Positions 48,775 to 59,045 of a DNA stretch of 59,045 nt are shown here, piece after piece. Under the pieces are notes generated by a model. That model ran no database searches, was not told the origin of the DNA, and was given only the letters and a program-made list of their open reading frames with translations. Source of the DNA: Bacteroidales bacterium (GTDB taxonomy: Bacteria > Bacteroidota > Bacteroidia > Bacteroidales > UBA932); NCBI GenBank assembly GCA_024691765.1, contig JAILNI010000017.1, positions 1-59,045 on the forward strand, written 5' to 3'. A program made the translations under genes and the position numbers. How positions within the stretch are numbered: position 1 is the stretch's first letter; each line of letters begins with the position of its first letter.

Positions 48775-48826
48775 TTAAACAAATTTGTTTATTATTTCAC
48801 TTTTGAGTACCTTTGCATGAAAGTGA
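48775..48826 (+). promoter_or_regulatory. Promoter/operator of the toxin-antitoxin operon with two palindromes
   Basis: TTTG (48782-48785) and TACCTTTG (48806-48813), 20 bases apart, form a full Bacteroidetes promoter. A perfect palindrome AAACAAATTTGTTT (48775-48788) covers the -33 element. A 9-base inverted repeat TTTCACTTT (48793-48801) / AAAGTGAAA (48818-48826) brackets the -7 box. This is the layout expected for an operator bound by the helix-turn-helix antitoxin encoded just downstream. Confidence 0.72.
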
Positions 48827-48829
48827 AAC

Positions 48830-49390
48830 ATGCCGCACATGGAACGAACGGTCGTAAATACTATTCAGAGCAGGATTGCAGAACTGGGTATCAGCCAGAC
48901 AGAACTCGCGGCCCGGTGCGGTGAGCACGCGCAAACCATATCGGCTATCATGAGGGGGCGCAGGGATATCCCTATTGCCCTCTCAGTTAAAATGGACGCG
49001 GTTCTTGGCTTTCCTGCGGGAACTGTAGCGCAAATTCAGACTAAAGACCTGGTATCGAAGGAGATGGAGCACATACATCTCGTGGAATTAAAAGATAGCA
49101 GGCAGGAGTTACTCAGGATGATTAAGGATGCCGGCGGTTTTTGGTCTTATAGTGGCATTCCGGAGCATATAGACGACGACTCTGCCATCGAAGCGGCTCT
49201 TGTTCATCTCGATTTGGAGGAGATGCCTTCATTGTTCCGGATTTGGAGCAGGGCTCACATCAAAAGAGTTTGGAAAGAACGGCTAGTCAGCCAGGGGAGA
49301 AGGATGGGAATCCTTAATTATATCCTGGCAGTCAAAGTGTTTGAAATAAAGAATCCCGACAAATATATCACTCGCTATGCAAAACAATGA
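48830..49390 (+). CDS. XRE-type antitoxin (AbiE-like pair)
   Basis: A 186-residue protein with an N-terminal helix-turn-helix (about 12-62: AELGISQTELAARCGEHAQTISAIMRGRR) and a C-terminal region (about 105-186) with SLFRIWSRAHIKRVWKERLV that resembles domains of AbiEii-partner antitoxins (DUF6922-like, from memory). It precedes an AbiEii-family nucleotidyltransferase and overlaps it by 14 bases. The operator palindromes upstream point to autorepression. ATG at 48830 is used; the in-frame ATG at 48839 is also possible. Lower GC than the chromosome, suggesting acquisition. Confidence 0.8.
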   Translation: MPHMERTVVNTIQSRIAELGISQTELAARCGEHAQTISAIMRGRRDIPIALSVKMDAVLGFPAGTVAQIQTKDLVSKEMEHIHLVELKDSRQELLRMIKDAGGFWSYSGIPEHIDDDSAIEAALVHLDLEEMPSLFRIWSRAHIKRVWKERLVSQGRRMGILNYILAVKVFEIKNPDKYITRYAKQ

Positions 49391-50051
49391 TTCTTCACAT
49401 AAAATACAGGGTTTGACCCAGGCGACCCTGGAGGTCTTCGAACAAGTGTCAAAACTGGATTGTATAAAAGGCCTTTTTCTGTGCGGAGGAACAGGTCAGT
49501 CCCTTCAGATGGATCATCGTCTAAGCGAAGACCTGGATTTCGAATTGCTCGGCGTCAGAAAAGACCGGCCCGATCTGGACTTCAGCACTATAATAAATGA
49601 AATGAAGCAGTCCTTTCCGGATACAAGAGTGGAAATACTCGGTGAAGACCACTTTCTGGTGTTTGTTAATGGGGGCAAAGTAAAACTATCATTCTATAGG
49701 CCTGAAAATCCGGTCCAATCCTTGAAGACAGGCTGGCAGTACAACAACCTTAAGGCTCCAACCCTTCAGGAACTATTGGGAATGAAGATTTACACGATAT
49801 GCTTGCGATTGTTGTTTCGAGATTACTACGATATCTATTGCTTGTTGGAGGCCGGGTGTGATTTGGATATGGGAATCGCTTACGCAAGTTACCTGTCCCG
49901 TCACACCATCCGTTCCAAAACCATGTATTCCAGAATGCTATCTCCGCACCTGTTCCTGAAAGACAATGATTTTCAAAAAATGTCTCCTAAATACGATGTC
50001 TCGCCGGAAGACATTTGCGCAAGAATCAAGCAGGCGATGGAAAAGAAGTAA
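49377..50051 (+). CDS. AbiEii-family nucleotidyltransferase toxin
   Basis: A 224-residue nucleotidyltransferase-fold toxin. The diagnostic motif GGTGQSLQMDHRLSEDLDFEL sits near 37-57 and supplies the GG and DxD-type residues; LLGMKIYTICLR and FRDYYDIYCLLE (about 135-160) supply the Lys and Asp of motifs III-IV. Relatives (AbiEii, MenT) transfer nucleotides to RNA, for instance tRNA acceptor ends, and stop growth or abort phage infection. It is the second gene of the pair and overlaps the antitoxin gene. The fold is clear; the target is not. It is next to the six-gene cassette, giving a small defence-island look. Confidence 0.88.
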   Translation: MQNNDSSHKIQGLTQATLEVFEQVSKLDCIKGLFLCGGTGQSLQMDHRLSEDLDFELLGVRKDRPDLDFSTIINEMKQSFPDTRVEILGEDHFLVFVNGGKVKLSFYRPENPVQSLKTGWQYNNLKAPTLQELLGMKIYTICLRLLFRDYYDIYCLLEAGCDLDMGIAYASYLSRHTIRSKTMYSRMLSPHLFLKDNDFQKMSPKYDVSPEDICARIKQAMEKK

Positions 50052-50078
50052 ACGACACGTCGAAATATTCCCTTGTAA

Positions 50079-53241
<3,163 letters not shown>

Positions 53242-53293
53242 GGCGGACGGACAATCACTAAAACTTGGGATTTTAAAAGAAAGGACTTAGGGA

Positions 53294-53301
53294 TACCTTT
53301 G
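53294..53301 (+). promoter_or_regulatory. -7 box (TACCTTTG) for the 53329 gene
   Basis: TACCTTTG fits TAnnTTTG and is 27 bases before the ATG. A TTG at 53265-53267 is the nearest -33 candidate, though its 26-base spacing is long. Confidence 0.55.
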
Positions 53302-53328
53302 TGCAGTTGAATTTTAAAAAAGCACAAA

Positions 53329-53895
53329 ATGAAACCAGTATTCAAAGTCCTTCTGATGGCGCTTGCCTACATTGCCACGTTTATCCTCGGAGCAACGAGC
53401 GGAATCATCCATCCTGCATGCTATGCCTATGTGGGCGCTGTTCTGCCGCTTCTAACCGCATTCATCTACCTTTACACCTGTTCGGTTATCCGCGGTTTCG
53501 GCGCGGCGACGGCTCTGAACGGCTTTGTCCTTGTCATCTTTCTTATAGCGGGGGAGGCGGATAAGGCCTATATCATCGGAACCGTCTGCCTTACCGCACT
53601 GGCCGAAGTCATACGCTATTTCTGCAAATACGACACTCTGAAAGCCGTCCGCTGGAGTTTCCTCCCGTTTGCGTTCTCGTTCTTCGCCTACACCTCGCAC
53701 TGGTGGTTCGACACCGAAGGCGCCCTTGCCGCTGCCGTTGAGGAAATGCGGCCGGGATACGACCAGCTGATGGTTCCGGTGATACACAACATCCCCGTCC
53801 TGATAATCGTGCTGGTTCTGACCCTCCCCGTAGCCATCCTGGCTATGAGGCTTGCAGAACGCTGTTTGAAAGCCAGTGTTTCAAAATTGAAATAA
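53329..53895 (+). CDS. Six-helix membrane protein, possible MptD/Trep_Strep-type ECF S component
   Basis: A 188-residue membrane protein with about six helices (TFILGATSGIIHPACYAYVGAVLP, TAFIYLYTCSVIRGFGA, LNGFVLVIFLIAG, KYDTLKAVRWSFLPFAFSFFAYTSHWW, VIHNIPVLIIVLVLTLPVAIL). General plan and length fit the MptD family of substrate-capture subunits of ECF transporters (from memory), but no ECF ATPase or T-subunit is adjacent, so that is only a suggestion. It has its own promoter. A chimeric remnant gene follows 6 bases later. Confidence 0.5.
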   Translation: MKPVFKVLLMALAYIATFILGATSGIIHPACYAYVGAVLPLLTAFIYLYTCSVIRGFGAATALNGFVLVIFLIAGEADKAYIIGTVCLTALAEVIRYFCKYDTLKAVRWSFLPFAFSFFAYTSHWWFDTEGALAAAVEEMRPGYDQLMVPVIHNIPVLIIVLVLTLPVAILAMRLAERCLKASVSKLK

Positions 53896-53901
53896 TCTGA
53901 C

Positions 53902-54228
53902 ATGAGTCCGGTTCTGACAGCGCTGCTTATCCCGTTCCTGGGGACCGCCCTGGGATCTGCCTTCGTGTTCTTCATGAAGCGGGATATGCCGGCGCTGTTG
54001 CACCTGAATAACAAGGGCCTTGAATTTGACTTTGCGCAGTTCGAAGGTAAGGTCCTCCTGATTGTGAACACCGCATCCAAGTGCGGTTTCACTCCGCAGT
54101 ACGATGGTCTGGAGGCCCTGTATCAGAAGTACAAGGACAAAGGACTGGCTATCGTAGGCTTTCCCTGCGACCAGTTTGCCCACCAGGAGCCCGCCTCCTT
54201 TGAGAAGGATATTGAAGAAATGTTATGA
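53902..54228 (+). pseudogene. Chimeric remnant: ZIP transporter N-terminus joined to glutathione peroxidase
   Basis: Residues 1-33 ([32 protein letters not shown]) match the first helix of Bacteroidales ZIP metal transporters. From about 36 the chain is glutathione peroxidase: [26 protein letters not shown] (with the peroxidatic Cys) and [15 protein letters not shown]. It breaks off after about 60 residues of peroxidase, missing the C-terminal part with the catalytic Trp, and ends in FEKDIEEML. Two genes have thus been fused by deletion, and the product cannot be a working transporter or a full peroxidase. Its stop overlaps the MarR start. Confidence 0.75.
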
Positions 54229-54572
54229 TTGAAGACAGGTTCAAACTGGAAAATCAGCTCTGTTTCAGGCTGTACACTGCTTCCCGGCTGATAACCCAGG
54301 CGTATCATCCGCTGCTGGGCGAGCAAGGCCTTACGTATCCGCAGTACCTGGTGCTGCTGGTGTTGTGGGAAAAGGACGCGCAGCCGGTGAACGACATCGC
54401 CAAGCGATTGCTGTTGGAAACAAATACCGTAACGCCCCTCCTGAAAAGGATGGAGGCCGAAGGCATTGTAACTCGCAGCAAGGGCAAAGAGGATGCGCGG
54501 CAGATGATTGTTAAGCTTACGAAGAAGGGGAGAGACCTTCAAAAGAAGCTGACAAGGTCTTCGCCGAACTGA
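54225..54572 (+). pseudogene. MarR-family regulator (OhrR-like), truncated at the C-terminus
   Basis: A MarR-type winged-helix regulator: NQLCFRLYTASRLIT with the Cys that senses organic peroxides in OhrR relatives, TYPQYLVLLVLWEK, VNDIAKRLLLETNTVTPLLKRMEAEGIVTRSKGKEDARQ. It ends at 115 residues (family about 145), with the last residues (LTRSSPN) out of family pattern, so the dimerisation helix is largely lost. Another frame runs on with EADKVFAELKKEG to a stop at 54628, a piece of some other gene. Whether the shortened protein still binds DNA is open. Pairing with a peroxidase remnant suggests an old peroxide-response operon. Confidence 0.65.
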
Positions 54573-54628
54573 AGAAGGAGGGCGCCATCGTCTCGCCTGT
54601 CCGTTGCAAATGGGAACCGGTGAAGTAG
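54542..54628 (+). pseudogene. C-terminal fragment of an unidentified gene
   Basis: In a frame other than the MarR frame, codons read KEADKVFAELKKEG, then end WEPVK before a TAG at 54626-54628. The composition is protein-like, but I do not recognise the family. It overlaps the end of the truncated MarR gene, so the two were probably joined by deletion. Confidence 0.45.
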
Positions 54629-54680
54629 ACTACACGTCAAATTATCGAACACTTTTGAAGACCTGAAGACGCTGGACGAT
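54626..54680 (+). repeat. Direct repeat copy A (decayed zone)
   Basis: TAGACTACACGTC then ATTATCGAAC, CTTTTG and CTGGACGAT match 56843-56896 with a few substitutions and small gaps over about 55 bases. The core GTAGACTAC is itself palindromic. The region around it (54629-54744) otherwise shows no gene. Confidence 0.65.
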
Positions 54681-54744
54681 TTCCTGCGGATTAATCCTTT
54701 GCCAGATATCTGCGTCTAACAAATGAATTCTATCCTAGATACAT

Positions 54745-55988
54745 ATGAAATCTCATTCGCTCCGAACCATTCTTTTAGCATTGGCCTGCTCTTTCTTTTG
54801 TTTTGAAATGAATGCCCAGCGCATAGTATGCGACGAAACCTGCAAACTGGCCGATGCTCCGCCGGCAGCAAATGAGGAGCCCGGCTTTGCCGTGGTCAGT
54901 CCCGTTGGTCGATCCTCTGTGGAGATGATTCAGCAGGCTCCGAGACTCCAGACGCTGGACGGCAAGACCATTGCTGTTGTTGGCGTAAGCTTTATGACAA
55001 AAGTTACCCATCCTGAAATTAAACGGCTCATTCTTGAGAATTATCCGTCAGCAAAGGTTATTCTGCTTGATGAAATCGGGATTGCAGGGCCTTATCCTGC
55101 ACCCGGTGTAACACGAAAGGCAAAAGAAGAGTTCCAGGCAAAACTGAAGTCGATGGGAGTAGATGCCGTTATCTCCGGAAATGGAGGCTGCGGCCTCTGC
55201 ACGCCAAAGGAAACCGGGTCCTGCATCGCAGCCGAGTATCTTGGCATCCCTTCGGTGATTATCGCAGGCCCCGGCTTCGTGGATCAGGCCAAATATACGG
55301 CCCTTAACAATGGTGTTCCCGTGATGCGCGTGGCGCAGTATCCAGGTGCTTTCGCAACCCATACGTCCGAAGAACTAAAAAAGAATACGCGCGAGATTCT
55401 ATGGCCACAAATTGTAGAAGCGCTCACTAAACCCATCAGCGAAGAAGAACGCTCGTCTGGCATCTCCGGCAATAAGGGAGATATCCGTGACGATACCTTC
55501 TTCGGCTCGCTGGATGAAGTCAACGAATACTTCAAGGAGATGAAATGGTCTGACGGCCTGCCCATCGTTCCGCCAACCTTCGGGAAAGTGGAGTCTTTCC
55601 TGAAGTATACCGATATGAAGTGGGATGAGACCGTCGCCATTCTTCCTATTGCACATAGGGATACCAAGGTCTGGCACGTGGCTGTGAATGCCGTTATGGC
55701 GGTCAGCACAATCTGCGGCAGTATCAGGGCCATATTCGCAAGTATGAAGGCGGTGAAATGACTCCCACCCCGGAGTGGTATGATTCTCCAGATAGCGAGC
55801 AGATGACCATCCCCACTATGAAGCGCGGAATGACGGCCTTCCTCATCACCGGTGACGCTGCCCGCAACAAGGTGCAGACGATGCCTGGAGGCGGATATGC
55901 TACAGTGCAAATAGAACTGCCCCGCAACTGGGATAAATTGATGGCAGAACTTGGATATCAAGCGCTGAAAGAGTTTTATTTGCATTGA
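54745..55988 (+). pseudogene. UGSC-family protein gene broken by a frameshift
   Basis: The first frame (54745-55761, 338 residues) has a signal peptide (ending NAQR) and a UGSC-family domain: GNGGCGLC, TGSCIAAEYLGIPSV, where TGSC replaces the U/C-GSC active-site motif, then SDGLPIVPPT and HVAVNAVMA. After about 55700 the family pattern is lost. In another frame, NLRQYQGHIRKYEGGEMTPTPEWYD continues to a TGA at 55986-55988 and ends LMAELGYQALKEFYLH, which fits the missing C-terminus. An internal deletion or a single frameshift explains this. The Thr in place of Sec/Cys is odd in itself. A sequencing error cannot be excluded. Confidence 0.65.
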
Positions 55989-55997
55989 CAAGTAACT

Positions 55998-56660
55998 GTG
56001 AGCAAGGCCCTTTTTATCGCAAGTCTTCTATTGGCTCTTTCCATCCCGCTTTCGGCGCAGGAAGTGCTCAGCCCGGCCAGGATTCAGGCAAGGGCAAATC
56101 GGAGGCATTTGCCTTCGCTGGGGCTTCCGATACGGACGGATGGGGGATTTGATACCATCGTCCGTTACCGGGATGAGCGTTGGGAAGGCTCCGATTCGCT
56201 TCAGGCGGTACCACGCTGGACAATGTTGGAGATGAAGCCGGAGAACCCCGTCACGCCCGAGCATCTCGGCGCCATCCTCGCATTATGCCGCAGCTGGGCG
56301 GTGGAAAAGCCGAAAAGCACCGCCGATATTGTCTATGGCCCTTTTAATGGTGGACGCTTTATCTCCGTGTGCAAGAAAACTCGTAGCAGCCTGGGATGGA
56401 AATCTATAGCATTTGTGCTTCCGCCGGAAGGAATCGTGGAAGGAAAGCTCATCTACGATTACAGTCACAGCGTAAACTGGCTGGAGCATCAGATAGGTTA
56501 CAACCTCTATCCGAAACTGCCGGCCCATATCCAGGATATCATCGAGGAAATGACGGCAACCGAACTACTTTGCCCCGTTCAGGAATTCGACCCCGGGCTG
56601 GATGAACGTCCGGATCAAGAAATAGACTATGACTGGGAGGCGGATTCCCTAGAACCATAG
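55998..56660 (+). CDS. Secreted protein of unknown function
   Basis: A 220-residue protein with a signal peptide (cleavage near SAQEV, residue 20), GTG start at 55998. The body has Trp/Tyr-rich parts (PRWTMLEMKPENPVTPEHL, HSVNWLEHQIGYNLYPKLP) and an acidic C-terminus (about 195-220, ERPDQEIDYDWEADSLEP). No family recognised. It lies 9 bases after the frameshifted UGSC gene and inside the direct repeats, so it belongs to the same module. A hairpin terminator follows at 56760-56792. Confidence 0.6.
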   Translation: MSKALFIASLLLALSIPLSAQEVLSPARIQARANRRHLPSLGLPIRTDGGFDTIVRYRDERWEGSDSLQAVPRWTMLEMKPENPVTPEHLGAILALCRSWAVEKPKSTADIVYGPFNGGRFISVCKKTRSSLGWKSIAFVLPPEGIVEGKLIYDYSHSVNWLEHQIGYNLYPKLPAHIQDIIEEMTATELLCPVQEFDPGLDERPDQEIDYDWEADSLEP

Positions 56661-56759
56661 ATTCTTCAAATGAGCGCATCAGCGCGGGCGGACTAATCCG
56701 CGCTCTTGGCGGCCAATTCACGACTGAAGCGCAACTCTCTATGAATCAGCGAGTTGCTG

Positions 56760-56792
56760 AAAATGCCCTGGCCAAAATCACCAGGGCATTTT
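56760..56792 (+). terminator. Strong hairpin terminator after the 55998 gene
   Basis: AAAATGCCCTGG (56760-56771) pairs with CCAGGGCATTTT (56781-56792), a 12-bp perfect stem with a 9-base loop and flanking A/T, so it may work on both strands. A second GC hairpin (AGCGCGG/CCGCGCT) lies at 56681-56704. Confidence 0.8.
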
Positions 56793-56842
56793 CAGGATTT
56801 TATTGATAATCAATCACTTCCGCTTCAGCCTGTGGTTCCGTG

Positions 56843-56896
56843 TAGACTACACGTCCAGATTATCGAACCTTTTGGAAGTATAAGAAGCTGGACGAT
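56843..56896 (+). repeat. Direct repeat copy B (decayed zone)
   Basis: Matches copy A at 54626-54680. Here the core is a longer palindrome GTGTAGACTACAC (56841-56853). A short open frame starting in the repeat runs on to 56972 (YRTFWKYKKLDDYAQYIENQ), antisense to the end of trkH; it looks like a gene fragment, not a working gene. Confidence 0.65.
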
Positions 56897-56946
56897 TATG
56901 CGCAATATATTGAGAATCAGGAAAGAAGTGAATATCTCTATACTGT

Positions 56947-58395
56947 TCAACTGTTCCTAATTGAACGGAAGAGGTAAAGTATCGGGAAGATTTCAAGTCG
57001 CCCGATGAGCATCTCAATCATTCCGGTAAATTTAAGTATAGCCGGGAAATCAGCATAGTTGGACATTGAGCCTATGTCACCGAAGCCGGGGCCCACATTG
57101 CCTATGCAGGCGATAGAGGCAGTAACACCCGTTATAAAATCCTGCCCGAAGGCTATATTGACCGCAGCGAAAACGACCATCAGGATGAGGTAGCAGAAAA
57201 TGTAGCCAAAGGCATCGCTCACCTGTTCTTCCGTACGAGCCCTGCCGTCCACCCGGACAAAGTAAACACCGTTGGGATCCACAGTCAGTTTCACTTTTCG
57301 GTATATCCCCTTTGCCGCCAGGATGGCCCGGTCCACTTTGATGCCCCCGGAGGTGGAACCGGAGCAGCCGCATATGAGTGAACATATGATAAGCACCGAC
57401 ATGCTGAGCGGGGGCCAGAGTGTGGTGTCTTGAGTAGCAAACCCGGTTGTCGTTGATATGGATGCCACCTGGAATGAGGCGTCACGAAGAGCCTGGGCAA
57501 AAGAGGTGTAATTCCCTCTAAACATGAGATCAGTCGTGACGATGACTATGGCAATCCCTACCATGGAGAGGAACACCTTAATGCTCTCGGACTTCCAGAT
57601 GTAGCCGGGCCTGCCCTTAAGGAAAGCCAGGAAGAGGATGCCGAAATGGACGCCTGCGGCGAGCATGGCGACTGTAAGAACAATTTCTGCTGCAGGATTT
57701 GCATAAAAAGCGATGCTGGTATTCCGTGTGCAAAAACCGCAGGTACTGCAGGCGGACATAGCGTTTGTGGCCGCATCGAACCATCCCATTCCGGTTAGTT
57801 TCAGGGAAAAGAGTGTAACTAACGTCAGGGAGATATAAGTAATAAGCATCCGGTTGACAAAGATTGCATTGCTCTCTCTGGCCATGGATTCGCGCGCTAT
57901 GTTGGAAATCTCCGCCTCGGATAATGTGGTCTTGTCGGTCCTTCCGGCGAGCATGGAGAAAAGAGTGACTATGCCGATGCCGCCCACCCAGGCCGTGGAA
58001 ATGCGCCACAGTTGCAGGCCGAGCGGAAGGGACTCGATGTCATTCAGGATAGATGCTCCGGTAGTTGTGAAGCCGGATACGCTTTCGAAGAGGGCATTGA
58101 TAGGGGTAAACTCCCTGCTGTAGAAGAGGAAAGGCAGCATCCCGAACAGACAAGAAAGAAGCCAGGCGCATACTACTATAGAGTTGCCTTCTTTAAAACT
58201 GAGTCTGTGGTAATCTTTGCGGACAAAGATCAACGGGAAGAAACCGACCGTACCGGTTAGGAAGGCCGAGAAAAGAAGCGGAGTGCGGCTTTCATCTCCG
58301 GGAGTGCAGCAGGCCACTATACCGGACACGGTCATCAGCGCTGCTACCAGGAGCAGCGAGATACCAACATACCAAGTAATTAACCTCCAGTTCAT
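56947..58395 (-). CDS. trkH: TrkH/KtrB-family potassium uptake protein
   Basis: K+ channel-like transport subunit of 482 residues with four M1-P-M2 units. The selectivity-filter loops seen are SGFTTTGAS (about 110-118), CGFCTRN (about 222-228), STTTGFATQ (about 318-326) and NVGPGFGDIG (about 440-449). The second loop has Cys residues around its glycine. The last segment reads LEIFPILYLF, usual for the family. It needs a regulatory subunit (TrkA/KtrA), which is not in the window. Start ATG at 58395 is backed by a TATCTTTG box at 58415-58422 on the same strand. Divergent from the LysR gene. Confidence 0.95.
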   Translation of the reverse strand: MNWRLITWYVGISLLLVAALMTVSGIVACCTPGDESRTPLLFSAFLTGTVGFFPLIFVRKDYHRLSFKEGNSIVVCAWLLSCLFGMLPFLFYSREFTPINALFESVSGFTTTGASILNDIESLPLGLQLWRISTAWVGGIGIVTLFSMLAGRTDKTTLSEAEISNIARESMARESNAIFVNRMLITYISLTLVTLFSLKLTGMGWFDAATNAMSACSTCGFCTRNTSIAFYANPAAEIVLTVAMLAAGVHFGILFLAFLKGRPGYIWKSESIKVFLSMVGIAIVIVTTDLMFRGNYTSFAQALRDASFQVASISTTTGFATQDTTLWPPLSMSVLIICSLICGCSGSTSGGIKVDRAILAAKGIYRKVKLTVDPNGVYFVRVDGRARTEEQVSDAFGYIFCYLILMVVFAAVNIAFGQDFITGVTASIACIGNVGPGFGDIGSMSNYADFPAILKFTGMIEMLIGRLEIFPILYLFRSIRNS

Positions 58396-58414
58396 AAAGG
58401 ATGATTTGACGGGG

Positions 58415-58422
58415 CAAAGATA
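58415..58422 (-). promoter_or_regulatory. -7 box (TATCTTTG) for trkH
   Basis: Read on the minus strand, TATCTTTG ends 19 bases before the trkH ATG. The divergent box for the LysR gene is 35 bases away, so a regulator bound between them could act on both genes. Confidence 0.6.
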
Positions 58423-58457
58423 TTTCGCTATGCCACATTTATCAATACAAAAATGTT

Positions 58458-58465
58458 TATCTTTG
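58458..58465 (+). promoter_or_regulatory. -7 box (TATCTTTG) for the LysR-type regulator
   Basis: TATCTTTG ends 29 bases before the ATG at 58495. Text between the boxes is AT-rich, with a possible LysR site that I cannot define. Confidence 0.6.
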
Positions 58466-58494
58466 CATTGATATAATCAATCAACAGGAATACT

Positions 58495-59045
58495 ATGACT
58501 CTTCAGCAACTGCGCTATATCGTTGCCATAGATGATTATCGGCACTTCGGAAAAGCGGCCGAAGCTTGTGGCCTCACCCAGTCCACCTTGAGCCTGATGG
58601 TCAAGAAACTGGAAGAAGAATTGGACGTACGGCTCTTTGACAGGGATGCCCATCCGCTGGCGCCCACTGAGATTGGCCGGAAAGTCATTGACCGTGCAAA
58701 GGTGGTTCTTTATAATGTGGAGCAGATTTCCGAAATGACCCGCACAGAAAAAGAAACGCTTACCGGGCCACTGAAGATTGCCCTGATTTCAACGGTGGCG
58801 CCGGTGCTGGTTCCTGGCTTTTTCAAATACTTCGGCGAGAATTATCCTTCTATTGACCTTCAAACGGAGGAAATGCTCACTGATACCATCAAGGACAAAC
58901 TCAGGAAAGCCGAGGTGGATATGGGTATAATGGCGGGGCCGGTACGGGATGTGGACCTGTTGGAGATTCCCCTTTATCACGAGCGCTTCTTGGCCTATGT
59001 CGCATCCAATAATCCCGTATACGCACAGGAAAGCATCCGCATGGA
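58495..59045 (+). CDS. OxyR-like LysR-family transcriptional regulator (partial)
   Basis: The first 183 residues of a LysR-type regulator, cut by the window end. The winged helix-turn-helix reads MTLQQLRYIVAIDDYRHFGKAAEAC then LTQSTLSLMVKKLEEELDVRLFDR; the effector domain begins near 90 (GPLKIALIST). The N-terminus and spacing fit the Bacteroides OxyR subgroup, the hydrogen-peroxide sensor. The redox cysteines would lie past the window end, so peroxide sensing is not shown. It is divergent from trkH. Confidence 0.85.
   Translation, partial: MTLQQLRYIVAIDDYRHFGKAAEACGLTQSTLSLMVKKLEEELDVRLFDRDAHPLAPTEIGRKVIDRAKVVLYNVEQISEMTRTEKETLTGPLKIALISTVAPVLVPGFFKYFGENYPSIDLQTEEMLTDTIKDKLRKAEVDMGIMAGPVRDVDLLEIPLYHERFLAYVASNNPVYAQESIRM

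Noticed and set aside
55190..55230. A selenocysteine codon in the UGSC-type gene
   Set aside because: The motif position reads Thr (ACC) and there is no in-frame TGA at that site.

Overview
The window reads as chromosomal DNA of a Bacteroidales bacterium, probably an uncultivated gut lineage with a moderately GC-rich genome. Three things point there: a SusC/SusD pair with a one-protein hybrid two-component regulator, many lipoproteins whose names end in a short lipobox, and promoters of the Bacteroidetes type with a TAnnTTTG box at about -7. I cannot fix genus or species from the sequence alone.

Layout. 1-6.9 kb: the end of an unknown gene, trmB (carrying an in-frame palindromic insertion), then a tightly packed run with an alarmone synthetase, an alarmone-hydrolase-like HD protein, a phosphotransferase, a membrane PP2C phosphatase fused to an RsbW-type kinase domain, and a STAS protein. 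This looks like one stress-signalling operon, followed by a VanX-type dipeptidase. 7.0-9.95 kb: a short peptide gene and a large Pmp-like beta-helix lipoprotein. 10.1-34.8 kb: one long polysaccharide utilisation locus (PUL): endonuclease/exonuclease/phosphatase (EEP) enzyme, GH63-like lipoprotein, Gfo/Idh/MocA oxidoreductase, HGSNAT-like acyltransferase, hybrid regulator, SusC, SusD, two tandem EEP-PKD-propeller lipoproteins, a second short peptide gene, a beta-propeller lipoprotein, GH39-like and GH2 enzymes. The three EEP proteins suggest a target with phosphodiester links, but the substrate is unknown.

34.8-36.9 kb: two tRNA-Ala genes enclose miaA and smpB, and the block lies between 61-bp inverted repeats that contain a copy of a tRNA-Ala 3' end. 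36.9-45.9 kb: a membrane protein with an acyl-carrier-protein-like domain, a nitroreductase, trpS, a PlsC-like acyltransferase, a KDG-kinase-like sugar kinase, two lipoproteins, a TrpB2 enzyme and a small exporter-like protein.

45.9-50.1 kb is an AT-rich island. On the minus strand it holds a six-gene overlapping operon (DUF6140-like protein, GTPase, tail-anchored protein, unknown acidic protein, two tiny membrane proteins) preceded by a leader RNA with a terminator and a competing helix. On the plus strand it holds an AbiEii-type toxin/antitoxin pair under a promoter covered by two palindromes. This is my best candidate for an undescribed system, probably a conflict or defence cassette. 50.1-53.9 kb: pyrG-guaA and a membrane protein. 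53.9-56.9 kb: a decayed zone with a ZIP-peroxidase chimera, a truncated MarR, a frameshifted UGSC-family gene and flanking direct repeats. 56.9-59 kb: divergent trkH and an OxyR-like regulator cut by the window end.
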